Origin: Acidobacteriota bacterium
Lineage (GTDB): Bacteria > Acidobacteriota > Terriglobia > Bryobacterales > Bryobacteraceae
DNA length: 7,632 bases
Direction: 5' to 3'
Assembly: GCA_026394095.1 (NCBI GenBank)
Contig: JAPKYY010001027.1
Span: forward strand, 1-7,632
This document shows positions 1 through 6,531 of the stretch, piece by piece. How positions within the stretch are numbered: position 1 is the first letter of the stretch; each line of letters starts with the position of its first letter. The translations under genes were made by a program, and so were the position numbers. The notes below the pieces were generated by a model, which made no database searches, had not been told where the DNA came from, and saw only the letters and a list, made by a program, of their open reading frames with translations.

Positions 1-1
1 G

Positions 2-1159
2 TACACCCGCCAGGGCCAAACCACTGTCAATGTGGTTCCCTCAGCCCTCGAGCGGGCTGGCGACTTTAACGGCAGTTCACTTGCCGCTCCGATCGACCCT
101 CTAAACAACACCCCCTTCCCAAATAGAATTGTTCCAGCTTCCCGATGGTCAGCAAACGGGCCTCGCCTTTTGAGGCCGATCCCGCTCCCGAACTTCCCCG
201 GCCCCGGTGGCAACTTCGCCTCTGCCGGCAGCAATCGTACCGACTATCGCGAGGAGCTCATGCGCATCGACTATAACCTGACACCCAAGAACCAACTCTC
301 CTACAAGTTGGTGATGGATAGCTGGAATATCCTCTTCGCATTTCGCAATAACAGTCTGCCCATCGTCCCCAATCCGCGGAACCGCCCCGGCTACCTGACT
401 TCCCTGAGTTGGCAAAGCACGCTTTCTCCGACGATGATCAATTACGCCATGTTCAGTGCAGGCCATACCAGGATTACGGGGGACCCCGATGTCTCTGCCA
501 TCACTCGGCCTGCTCTGGGTCTGACGATTCCTGAACTCTATCCCTTAAACCGTTCGGACGTGGCGCCAGCGGTTTCAATTGCAGGCTTTGTCGGCTATAA
601 CTCGAACGACCGTATCCGCAGCGGACAGACCCCATTTCAGTTCCGCGACGACTTTACCAAGGTTGCCGGAGCGCACACCCTCAAAGCAGGCGTCTTCGTG
701 ATTCGTTCCCGCATGAATGAGAATACGAATGTTCGTGACGAGGGCCAGGTGACCTTCAACACTGCGGCACTGGGCTCCACCAGAAACGTGCTCGCAGACG
801 TGCTTCTGGGCACCTTTCAGCAGTACCAGGAATGGGAATCAGACTCTTTCTATCGTCCGCGCTATTGGACTGTTGAAATGTATGCCCAGGACAAATGGAA
901 GGTCTCGCGTCGATTGACGCTCGATCTCGGGATTCGCTACAACATTCTCAAGCCAGCCACGATCGCGCAGGGAAATGTTTCCACCTGGCTACCCAGGTTT
1001 TTCGTTCCGGCAAATGCGCCTCGCATCAACCCCGCCAACGGAGCGTTGGTGCCGGGCTCTGGCGTGGCCGCACTGCCATCCGTACCGGCTTCGGAATCTT
1101 CTATGACCGGGTTCCTTCCAACACCCTCAGTGGCAATGCGCAGAATCCTCCTTTCGTAA
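2..1159 (+). CDS. TonB-dependent outer-membrane receptor (Oar-like), 5'-partial upstream fragment of a frameshifted gene
   Basis: This is the middle part of an outer-membrane beta-barrel receptor of the large Oar-like family typical of Acidobacteriota, which imports sugars or other ligands with TonB energy. The frame is open from base 2, so the first ATG at 32 is internal and the N-terminal carboxypeptidase-like and plug domains lie outside the window. Family signatures seen are VPSALERAGDF (about 32-64), PFPNRIVPASR (about 116-148), the barrel segment RDDFTKVAGAHTLKAG (about 644-691) and the DKWKVSRRLTLDLGIRYN strand pair (about 890-943). Receptor-like sequence continues to NPANGALVPGSG, ending near 1063. 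After that the same frame gives about 32 residues that do not look like receptor (VAALPSVPASE onward) before a TAA at 1157-1159, while receptor sequence resumes in another frame. I am confident about the family. Whether the break is biological or a sequencing or assembly error is open. Confidence 0.85.
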   Translation, partial: YTRQGQTTVNVVPSALERAGDFNGSSLAAPIDPLNNTPFPNRIVPASRWSANGPRLLRPIPLPNFPGPGGNFASAGSNRTDYREELMRIDYNLTPKNQLSYKLVMDSWNILFAFRNNSLPIVPNPRNRPGYLTSLSWQSTLSPTMINYAMFSAGHTRITGDPDVSAITRPALGLTIPELYPLNRSDVAPAVSIAGFVGYNSNDRIRSGQTPFQFRDDFTKVAGAHTLKAGVFVIRSRMNENTNVRDEGQVTFNTAALGSTRNVLADVLLGTFQQYQEWESDSFYRPRYWTVEMYAQDKWKVSRRLTLDLGIRYNILKPATIAQGNVSTWLPRFFVPANAPRINPANGALVPGSGVAALPSVPASESSMTGFLPTPSVAMRRILLS

Positions 1160-2205
1160 ACGTTGCATCGATCTTTGACGGCAACATCGACCGGCCAGCC
1201 GGTGGTGTCGCCCGCGACTTTCCAGCCAACATTAATGCCTGGCCGGATCGCCTCAACGACCCCAGCATCATGTCCTACAATTTCGGCTTTCAGCATCAGC
1301 TGCCCTCCAATGTCATCCTCGACGTGAATTACGTCGGCAACGTCGGACGCCATTTGCCTTACACTCTCAATCTGAATCAGTTGCCGGTTGGCACATTACT
1401 GAGCCCGCCGAATTCGACGACCAACGTAAACGCATTGAGACCCTACCTTGGCTACAGCAACATCACTATGCGTGAACGCACCGATACATCCAACTACAAC
1501 GGTCTCCAGGTGAACGCCACCCGTCGCTTCGACCTGGGGCTCTCCTTCGGAGTTGCCTATACTTTCTCCAAAACGATGGACAAGTTTGGCGGCGCAACAC
1601 CCCAGGACAGCTTCGCCCCCGCACTCGATATCGCCCGCGCCAATATCGACATCCCACATATTCTGTCTGTCAATTACATCTACGAACTTCCCTTCTTCAA
1701 GAAGAGTGGCAACCCCTTTCAACGAACCGTACTTGGCGGCTGGGGAGTCGCAGGCGTCACCGCCGCTCAAAGCGGTGCCCCTGTCTCGGTGAACGTACCC
1801 ACCGATATCGCTCGAATCGGGTCAGGAGCTTCTCGAGCCACGCTCATCGGCAATCCCTTATTGGCTGCAGGCGAGCGCACACCTGGGCGCTGGTTCAACA
1901 CGGCCGCATTCCAAGCTCCGGGCGCGATGACGCCTGGCACCTTCGGCAACAGCGGCAGAAACATCTTGCGAGGCCCTGGTTTCCAGAACTGGGATGTCAC
2001 CCTTCTAAAGACTTTCATTGTGAAAGAGAAGATGCGCTTGCAGTTCCGGGCTGAATCCTTCAATGTCTTGAATCACGCAAATTTCACTTCGATCAATACA
2101 ACGGTTGCCTTCAACGCAGCGGGTGCGGCTTCCAATGGCTTCGGCGGAGTCAACGGCGCGGGTCCGGGCCGTGTGATGGAATTTGCATTGAAACTTCTCT
2201 TCTAA
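1060..2205 (+). CDS. TonB-dependent outer-membrane receptor (Oar-like), C-terminal barrel fragment after the frame switch
   Basis: This is the C-terminal half of the same receptor, read one frame away from the upstream part. Family sequence starts abruptly at GRTAIRTGFGIFYDR (from about 1066) and runs through SYNFGFQHQLPSNVILDVNYVG, RPYLGYSNITMRE, NYNGLQVNATRRF, GVAYTFSKTMDKFGG, LSVNYIYELPF, LGGWGVAGV, FGNSGRNILRGPG and LQFRAESFNVLNHANF. These are the recurrent barrel strands of the family. The protein ends in EFALKLLF, an alternating hydrophobic strand with terminal Phe, as expected for an outer-membrane barrel recognised by the BAM complex. The frame stays open upstream to an ATG at 895, but 895-1060 does not encode receptor-like protein and I treat it as a shadow. 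An internal ATG at 1270 could only make a partial barrel. The stop is 3 nt before the next gene and in the same frame. The fragment alone is unlikely to be functional. Confidence 0.83.
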   Translation, partial: WRGRTAIRTGFGIFYDRVPSNTLSGNAQNPPFVNVASIFDGNIDRPAGGVARDFPANINAWPDRLNDPSIMSYNFGFQHQLPSNVILDVNYVGNVGRHLPYTLNLNQLPVGTLLSPPNSTTNVNALRPYLGYSNITMRERTDTSNYNGLQVNATRRFDLGLSFGVAYTFSKTMDKFGGATPQDSFAPALDIARANIDIPHILSVNYIYELPFFKKSGNPFQRTVLGGWGVAGVTAAQSGAPVSVNVPTDIARIGSGASRATLIGNPLLAAGERTPGRWFNTAAFQAPGAMTPGTFGNSGRNILRGPGFQNWDVTLLKTFIVKEKMRLQFRAESFNVLNHANFTSINTTVAFNAAGAASNGFGGVNGAGPGRVMEFALKLLF

Positions 2206-2208
2206 GCC

Positions 2209-2934
2209 ATGCAACTCCAATCCAATTTCTCTGCTGATGAAATCGTGGCGGCGATTCAAGCCGTCAGCGACTACGATTTTGACCGCCCCCGCACCAGGCT
2301 CGTCGAAGTGGAGCTTCTGATCAACTCCACTCACGGAAACCGGGCAGCGCGTCTGCAAATCGAAAAACTCATGGCCGCGTTGCTGGCTTCAAAAGCAACA
2401 GTCGCAGCAAAACAGTTCATCTGCAAGAAGCTGTGGATTATGGGTACGGATCTTTCCTTGCCGGCACTGGCCAACTTGCTGGAAGGCTCCAATCCCGTCT
2501 TGTCGGAAGCGGCTTGTTACGCTCTTCGGTCTCAGGATTCAGCAGCGGCATTGGCAGTTTTGCGCAAGTCACTCACTCGTTGCCGTGGTGTGGCCCGCGT
2601 GGCGATCCTCAACCTGCTCGGCGACAAAAAGGATGCCACAAGTGCTGCTCAGATCATTGCGCTAGCTTCAGATCCTGACCCTCTTTTGTCTGACGCTGCA
2701 ATCTGCGCCTTGGGCAAGATTGCCAGCGGCGAAAGTGTGGCGGCCCTTGATCGGATGCACCGGGGACCGGATCCAACTCGTCGACTCAATTCCGCCCATG
2801 CTCTGCTACAGGCTGGCCAACAACTGGCCCAGAGAGGCAATTCCGCCGCTGCTAGAGCCATATGGAGTCAGTTGGTGAAAGACACCGAAGCACCCCAGAT
2901 TCGCCGCGGAGCCAGCCTGGCGCTCAAAGGATAA
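2209..2934 (+). CDS. HEAT-repeat protein
   Basis: This predicted 241-residue all-helical protein is built from HEAT-like repeats. Helical pairs recur at about residues 84-108 (LPALANLLEGSNPVLSEAACYAL), 112-138, 145-171 (AAQIIALASDPDPLLSDAAICALGKI) and 175-203. The stretch KATVAAKQFICKKLWIMGT (about 62-80) matches a HEAT family that I associate with Acidobacteriota and planctomycete-type bacteria, where it lies beside Gfo/Idh/MocA genes. No signal peptide, membrane segment or catalytic motif is visible, so a cytoplasmic scaffold or adaptor role is inference. The start is fixed because the receptor stop TAA (2203-2205) lies in the same frame just 3 nt upstream. No clear Shine-Dalgarno precedes the ATG, which suggests translation by coupling to the receptor. 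The next gene starts 2 nt after its stop. The N-terminal 50 residues show no repeat that I recognise. Confidence 0.82.
   Translation: MQLQSNFSADEIVAAIQAVSDYDFDRPRTRLVEVELLINSTHGNRAARLQIEKLMAALLASKATVAAKQFICKKLWIMGTDLSLPALANLLEGSNPVLSEAACYALRSQDSAAALAVLRKSLTRCRGVARVAILNLLGDKKDATSAAQIIALASDPDPLLSDAAICALGKIASGESVAALDRMHRGPDPTRRLNSAHALLQAGQQLAQRGNSAAARAIWSQLVKDTEAPQIRRGASLALKG
2926..2931 (+). promoter_or_regulatory. Ribosome binding site of the Gfo/Idh/MocA gene
   Basis: The sequence AAAGGA lies inside the end of the HEAT gene, 5 nt before the ATG at 2937. It supports that ATG over an upstream in-frame ATG at 2862, which would add 25 unlike-family residues (rich in R, P and S) ahead of the twin-arginine motif. 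Confidence 0.6.
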
Positions 2935-2936
2935 TC

Positions 2937-4193
2937 ATGCCCATTGACCTTCACCTAAGCCGGCGTCAATTCCTGGTGGCTCCTGTCGCAATGGCCGCCC
3001 CGCAATCCACTCCACCCTCTGACCGGATCCGTCTTGGGGTCATCGGTCTGGGTCCTCGCGGTCGCTATGTCCTGGGTCATTTCCTCAAAGAAGACGACAT
3101 CCAGGTTGTTGCCGTTTGTGACGCCTCTGAAGAGAGGCGAAACGAGGCCAAGCAGATGGTCGATCAGCGCTACGCCAACACCGCCTGTCTCACCTATCGC
3201 CAGCATGAGCAGGTCCTGGAGCGCCAGGACATCGACGCCGTCCTGATTGCTACGGGCGATCGTTGGCACGGCGTCCTGAGCGCCCTGGCTGCAAAGGCCG
3301 GCAAGCATGTCTATTGCGAAAAGCCCTTTACACTCACCATCGCCGAAGGGCGTGAACTCGCAGACACCATTAAGCGTTACGGCACGATTTGGCAATGCGG
3401 AATGCAGCGCCGCTCCGACCCTGGCTATCAGTTTGTATATGACGTGATCAAGGCCGGGCGCATCGGTCGCTTAAGCGCCATCACTCTGTCCTTCGGAGAA
3501 TTTGGCGGTGGTAGGGTCGGCATTCCGGTCCCGGAGCCAGCTCCAAGTCTGGAACGCTTCGACTATGACCGCTGGTTAGGGCAATCACCCTGGATGCCCT
3601 ATTCGAAAATTGCTTCCAGCAGCAGTTGGCGTGTGAATTGGGATCTGAGCGGTGGCGTAATCGCCGACATGGGCCCGCACTTCGTTCAGATCGCCCAGTG
3701 GATCCGGGGCGCCAACCCAGGCCCGATTGATTTCTCGGGCGATGCCGCCTTCCATCCCGAGGCCGAGTACAACGCTACGCCTTATTTTCTGAGTGTGCGG
3801 GCGCGTTATCCAGACCGATTCACTTTGATGATGGACATGCAGCCCAAAGCCATGCGTTTTGATGGCAGCCGGGGATGGATCAAGCTCTCAGACGTTGATG
3901 GCAGCGTGGAGTTGTCATCCCCAGAACTGACTCGCGGTATAGAACGTCAGCAATCGCCATGGAAGGTGATGAAGCCGCATATCAGGAATTTCCTCGATTG
4001 CGTGCGCTCCCGCCAGGAACCAGTTACAGGAGTTGAGGTCGCTCAGGCCGCTCATAACATCGCCCATGCCGCTAACCTTTGCTTGCGGCTTGAGCGGCCT
4101 CTGCGCTGGAATCCCGAACACGAGTCCTTCATTGGCGATGACGAAGCCAATCGAATGCGCGCCAGGTCCATGCGGGTCCCGTGGAGGATCTGA
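2937..4193 (+). CDS. Gfo/Idh/MocA-family NAD(P)-dependent oxidoreductase with Tat signal peptide
   Basis: This predicted 418-residue enzyme is a dinucleotide-dependent sugar or cyclitol dehydrogenase/oxidoreductase. The N-terminus carries a twin-arginine motif, SRRQFL (residues 8-13), a short hydrophobic stretch and an AMA-AP cleavage-like site near residue 20, implying export in folded, cofactor-loaded form. The Rossmann nucleotide-binding loop GVIGLGPRG is at 34-42, followed by the second-strand end VVAVCDAS (57-64). The family motif EKP is at 128-130 and contains the usual catalytic Lys129. The segment GGVIADMGPHFVQIAQW (239-255) supplies the Asp244 and His248 of the family's active-site signature. 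The C-terminal part (about 341-418) resembles the oxidoreductase C-terminal domain common in bacterial Tat-exported members. It lies 2 nt after the HEAT gene and 61 nt before the enolase-superfamily gene. The substrate cannot be told; sugars, sugar alcohols and inositols all occur in the family. Confidence 0.88.
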   Translation: MPIDLHLSRRQFLVAPVAMAAPQSTPPSDRIRLGVIGLGPRGRYVLGHFLKEDDIQVVAVCDASEERRNEAKQMVDQRYANTACLTYRQHEQVLERQDIDAVLIATGDRWHGVLSALAAKAGKHVYCEKPFTLTIAEGRELADTIKRYGTIWQCGMQRRSDPGYQFVYDVIKAGRIGRLSAITLSFGEFGGGRVGIPVPEPAPSLERFDYDRWLGQSPWMPYSKIASSSSWRVNWDLSGGVIADMGPHFVQIAQWIRGANPGPIDFSGDAAFHPEAEYNATPYFLSVRARYPDRFTLMMDMQPKAMRFDGSRGWIKLSDVDGSVELSSPELTRGIERQQSPWKVMKPHIRNFLDCVRSRQEPVTGVEVAQAAHNIAHAANLCLRLERPLRWNPEHESFIGDDEANRMRARSMRVPWRI

Positions 4194-4240
4194 CCCTCGC
4201 CAATTCCAGCGACAGATCAGGCGGTCGCACTAAGTCTATT

Positions 4241-4245
4241 GGAGG
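4241..4245 (+). promoter_or_regulatory. Strong Shine-Dalgarno deciding the start of the enolase-superfamily gene
   Basis: GGAGG ends 9 nt before the ATG at 4255 but only 3 nt before the in-frame GTG at 4249. Normal spacing therefore supports ATG 4255 and a protein two residues shorter than the longest reading. This is the strongest ribosome binding site in the window. It sits in the only sizeable gap of the operon (4194-4254), where I see no terminator. Confidence 0.75.
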
Positions 4246-4254
4246 TTTGTGCTG

Positions 4255-5616
4255 ATGAAGTCCGATGTGGCGATCCGCTCGGTCGAATACAGTTTTGAGG
4301 ATTTTCTCTACCGCTCTCCGATGAAATTCGGAGGAATCGCTGTAGACCGGGTCACCCTCTTGAATACTGCCATAACGGTTCGAACTCAAGCCGGGGAGGA
4401 GTGTACGGGCTTCGGATCCATGCCGCTCGGCAACATCTGGGCATTCCCCTCTCGCCTCATGACCTACGACCAGACTCTCGGTGCCATGCAACTGCTCACA
4501 GGAAGTCTTGCCAAAATCCTGGCTAGTTACCAGGACTTCGCACACCCGGTTGACATCAGCCACGACCTGGAGCCACGCTACTTCGAGGAGGCAACACGAA
4601 TCTCTCGCGAAGAGCAATTAGCCGAGGCAATTCCAAAGCTCGCCACTCTGGTGGTAGCCAGCGCCTTTGATGCCGCCCTTCATGACGGCTTCGCTAAAGC
4701 AAGCAAGATCAACTGCTTTCATGGCTATTCATCCCAATACATGAAGCGTGACGCGAGTGCCTACCTCGATAGCTCCTTCAGAGGCCAGTACCTGGATCAG
4801 TGTTTACTGCGGGCACCAAGGCAGTCGATGCCCCTTTACCATCTCGTCGGCGCACTCGATCCAATCACCGGCACCGACCTTTCCCGGCCCCTCCACGATG
4901 GACTCCCGGAAACGCTGGGCGACTGGATTCGCACCGACGGGTTGACACATATCAAAATCAAGCTAAACGGTGACGACCTGCCCTGGGATGTAGAGCGGGT
5001 AGTCCAAATAGATGCAGAAGCTCAAAGCGTTCGTACAGGGGCCTGGCACTACTCGCTCGATTTCAATGAGCGCTGTCCAAATGTTGAGTACCTGCTGGAA
5101 TTCCTCGCACGTATCGAAGAACGCTCTCTTGATTTGATGAGCCGTATCCAGTACATCGAACAGCCCACTGCGCGCGATCTTAAGTCCAAGCCTGAAAATC
5201 GCATGCACAAGGCCGCACAAATCAAGCCCGTGGTGATCGACGAGTCACTTGTGGACTACGAAAGCCTTCTCGCGGCCCGCGACCTCGGTTACACCGGTGT
5301 GGCACTCAAGGCATGTAAAGGGCAAGGCAATGCACTGTTGATGGCCATGGCCGCAATGAAGTTCGGGCTGTTCTTGTGCGTTCAGGATCTAACCTGTCCG
5401 GGTGCCTCGCTGATTCAATCTGCCGGGCTTGCCGCCCGCATACGCGGCGTAGCCGGTATTGAGGCCAACGCCCGTCAGTTTGTTCCCTTAGCCAATCAGC
5501 TTTGGGATACAAGCTTCCCGGGCATCTTCACCATTCGCGAGGGTTCCATGGCTACGGGCCAATTGACAGGCCCAGGCCTGGGCGCCTTCGAAGCTAAACT
5601 CAGGGGCAACTATTAA
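4255..5616 (+). CDS. Enolase-superfamily (mandelate racemase/muconate lactonizing-type) enzyme
   Basis: This predicted 453-residue protein has an N-terminal capping domain (about 1-150, including FGSMPLGNIWAFPS at 53-66) and a C-terminal TIM barrel. Enolase-superfamily enzymes abstract a proton next to a carboxylate and stabilise the enolate on Mg2+. The expected active-site set is visible: KIK (Lys234, Lys236) at the second barrel strand, Asp269 in SLDFNE, Glu302 in YIEQP and Asp329/Glu330 in VVIDES as metal ligands, and Lys352 in ALKACKGQGNA as the opposite-face base. The Lys/Lys arrangement resembles the muconate lactonizing subgroup (epimerases, synthases, cycloisomerases) more than the His-Asp dyad of sugar-acid dehydratases; VQDLTCPG occupies the position where a His would be expected. 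At 453 residues it is longer than the usual 360-400, with an extra segment around 150-225. It stops 1 nt before the isomerase gene. The exact reaction is unknown. Confidence 0.82.
   Translation: MKSDVAIRSVEYSFEDFLYRSPMKFGGIAVDRVTLLNTAITVRTQAGEECTGFGSMPLGNIWAFPSRLMTYDQTLGAMQLLTGSLAKILASYQDFAHPVDISHDLEPRYFEEATRISREEQLAEAIPKLATLVVASAFDAALHDGFAKASKINCFHGYSSQYMKRDASAYLDSSFRGQYLDQCLLRAPRQSMPLYHLVGALDPITGTDLSRPLHDGLPETLGDWIRTDGLTHIKIKLNGDDLPWDVERVVQIDAEAQSVRTGAWHYSLDFNERCPNVEYLLEFLARIEERSLDLMSRIQYIEQPTARDLKSKPENRMHKAAQIKPVVIDESLVDYESLLAARDLGYTGVALKACKGQGNALLMAMAAMKFGLFLCVQDLTCPGASLIQSAGLAARIRGVAGIEANARQFVPLANQLWDTSFPGIFTIREGSMATGQLTGPGLGAFEAKLRGNY
5602..5606 (+). promoter_or_regulatory. Possible ribosome binding site of the isomerase gene
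   Basis: AGGGG lies within the last codons of the enolase-superfamily gene, 11 nt before the ATG at 5618. The spacing is slightly long, so termination-reinitiation across the 1-nt gap may add to it. Confidence 0.35.
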
Positions 5617-5617
5617 T

Positions 5618-6475
5618 ATGCAGACACCACAAAAATCGAAATACTCCCGCGAAGACCGGGCCCTACGGGAGCAGCGGCTGAGACTCTCTGTGGCTGCCCG
5701 CAATTTCGAAGGTGTGCCCTTATTTGAAGCCTTGGAGCGTATTGCCCAAATTGGATTCGACACCATCGACAACTTTGATTGGCGAAACCCGGATCTCTTT
5801 CGCCTCTACCAGGAAGGCCTCAAGCGTTATGATCTTGGCGCAGGCGTGCTTGTGGTCAACAAGAAGCCCGACGTGAATGCTCTCGGCTGTAGCCTCGTCG
5901 ACCCCGGTGAGCGCGACGGCTTTTTGCAGGAACTGGAACTCTGCGCCGCGGCCGCGGGGAAGGTCGATTGCTCCCGGCTGGAAGTACTAAGTGGAAACCA
6001 GAGGCCAGGGGTTCCGAGATCCGAGCAAATGGATTGCGCCGTTGAGACGATGAAAGCTGCTCTCCCCCTCCTTGAGGCCGAGGGAATGACTGCCGTTGTC
6101 GAGTTCTTGAACACCGCCGTCGATCACCCGGGCTATTTTCTCGAGCACAGTGATGATGCTCTTGAATTGATCCGGCGGGTGGGAAGCCCACGAGTTCTTG
6201 TACTCTTTGACCTCTACCATGTGCAGATTTCGCAGGGAAATCTAATTGAGCGACTACGCAACAACATAGAGCAGATAGGGCAAATTCACTTTGCCGACGT
6301 TCCGGGACGGCACGAACCAGGCACTGGCGAGATTCACTTCCGCAATGTCTTCCGTGCCATCTACGACCTCGGTGATCGCTATCGCGGATATGTCACCGCC
6401 GAATACCATCCAACCGACCTCTCGTTCCGCGATTTGGAGAAGGTGAAGCAGTTGGCAAGCTTCGGTCCAGAATAG
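5618..6475 (+). CDS. Hydroxypyruvate-isomerase-like sugar isomerase/epimerase (TIM barrel)
   Basis: This predicted 285-residue protein belongs to the xylose-isomerase-like TIM-barrel group and is closest in motif to hydroxypyruvate isomerase and 2-oxo-tetronate isomerase (Hyi/OtnI). Seen motifs are VVEFLNTAVDHPGYFL (160-175, with Glu162), VLFDLYHVQISQGNLI (195-210, Asp198 and His201), the hallmark HFADVPGRHEPGTGEIHF (224-241) and TAEYHP (260-265, Glu262). Glu162 and Glu262 would be the paired catalytic and metal-binding glutamates, with Asp198 and His201/Asp227 completing the metal site. The family usually has about 260 residues. The extra length is a charged N-terminal tail of about 20 residues (KSKYSREDRALREQRLR) with no signal-peptide character, so it should be cytoplasmic. 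It is the last gene of the tightly packed unit. Its substrate is probably a keto acid or keto sugar made by the neighbours, but the family is broad and the specific reaction is not shown. Confidence 0.85.
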   Translation: MQTPQKSKYSREDRALREQRLRLSVAARNFEGVPLFEALERIAQIGFDTIDNFDWRNPDLFRLYQEGLKRYDLGAGVLVVNKKPDVNALGCSLVDPGERDGFLQELELCAAAAGKVDCSRLEVLSGNQRPGVPRSEQMDCAVETMKAALPLLEAEGMTAVVEFLNTAVDHPGYFLEHSDDALELIRRVGSPRVLVLFDLYHVQISQGNLIERLRNNIEQIGQIHFADVPGRHEPGTGEIHFRNVFRAIYDLGDRYRGYVTAEYHPTDLSFRDLEKVKQLASFGPE

Positions 6476-6481
6476 GTAGCG

Positions 6482-6531
6482 CACGCGCGCGAGAGCCCTA
6501 TTCGGCGAACTGAGTATATGATGAGCGCGTG
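6482..6531 (+). repeat. 7-bp inverted repeat spanning the gap and the GTG start
   Basis: CACGCGC at 6482-6488 is repeated exactly inverted as GCGCGTG at 6525-6531, enclosing 36 nt. The right arm contains the GTG start codon of the binding-protein gene. It could be an operator or an RNA stem that hides the start. In GC-rich DNA a 7-bp match over this distance can also occur by chance. Confidence 0.35.
6517..6522 (+). promoter_or_regulatory. Possible -10 element giving a leaderless mRNA
   Basis: TATGAT lies 6 nt before the GTG at 6529. If it is a -10 box, transcription would start at or next to the start codon, which would fit the lack of a good Shine-Dalgarno there. No convincing -35 hexamer is present 17 nt upstream, so support is weak. 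Confidence 0.25.

Noticed and set aside
895..1060. Upstream extension of the C-terminal receptor fragment from ATG 895
   Set aside because: It overlaps clear receptor coding in another frame and its translation (rich in R, H and Q) does not resemble receptor sequence. The real family match begins near 1066.
2862..2936. ATG at 2862 as the start of the oxidoreductase
   Set aside because: The extra 25 residues lie over the HEAT coding region and would bury the twin-arginine motif. ATG 2937 has AAAGGA at good spacing.
4129..4617. 162-residue minus-strand reading frame over the start of the enolase-superfamily gene
   Set aside because: It lies opposite well-supported coding DNA and a strong ribosome binding site and has no family resemblance.
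6484..6506. Terminator between the isomerase and binding-protein genes
   Set aside because: The GC-rich stretch forms only 3-bp local stems and no U-tract follows.
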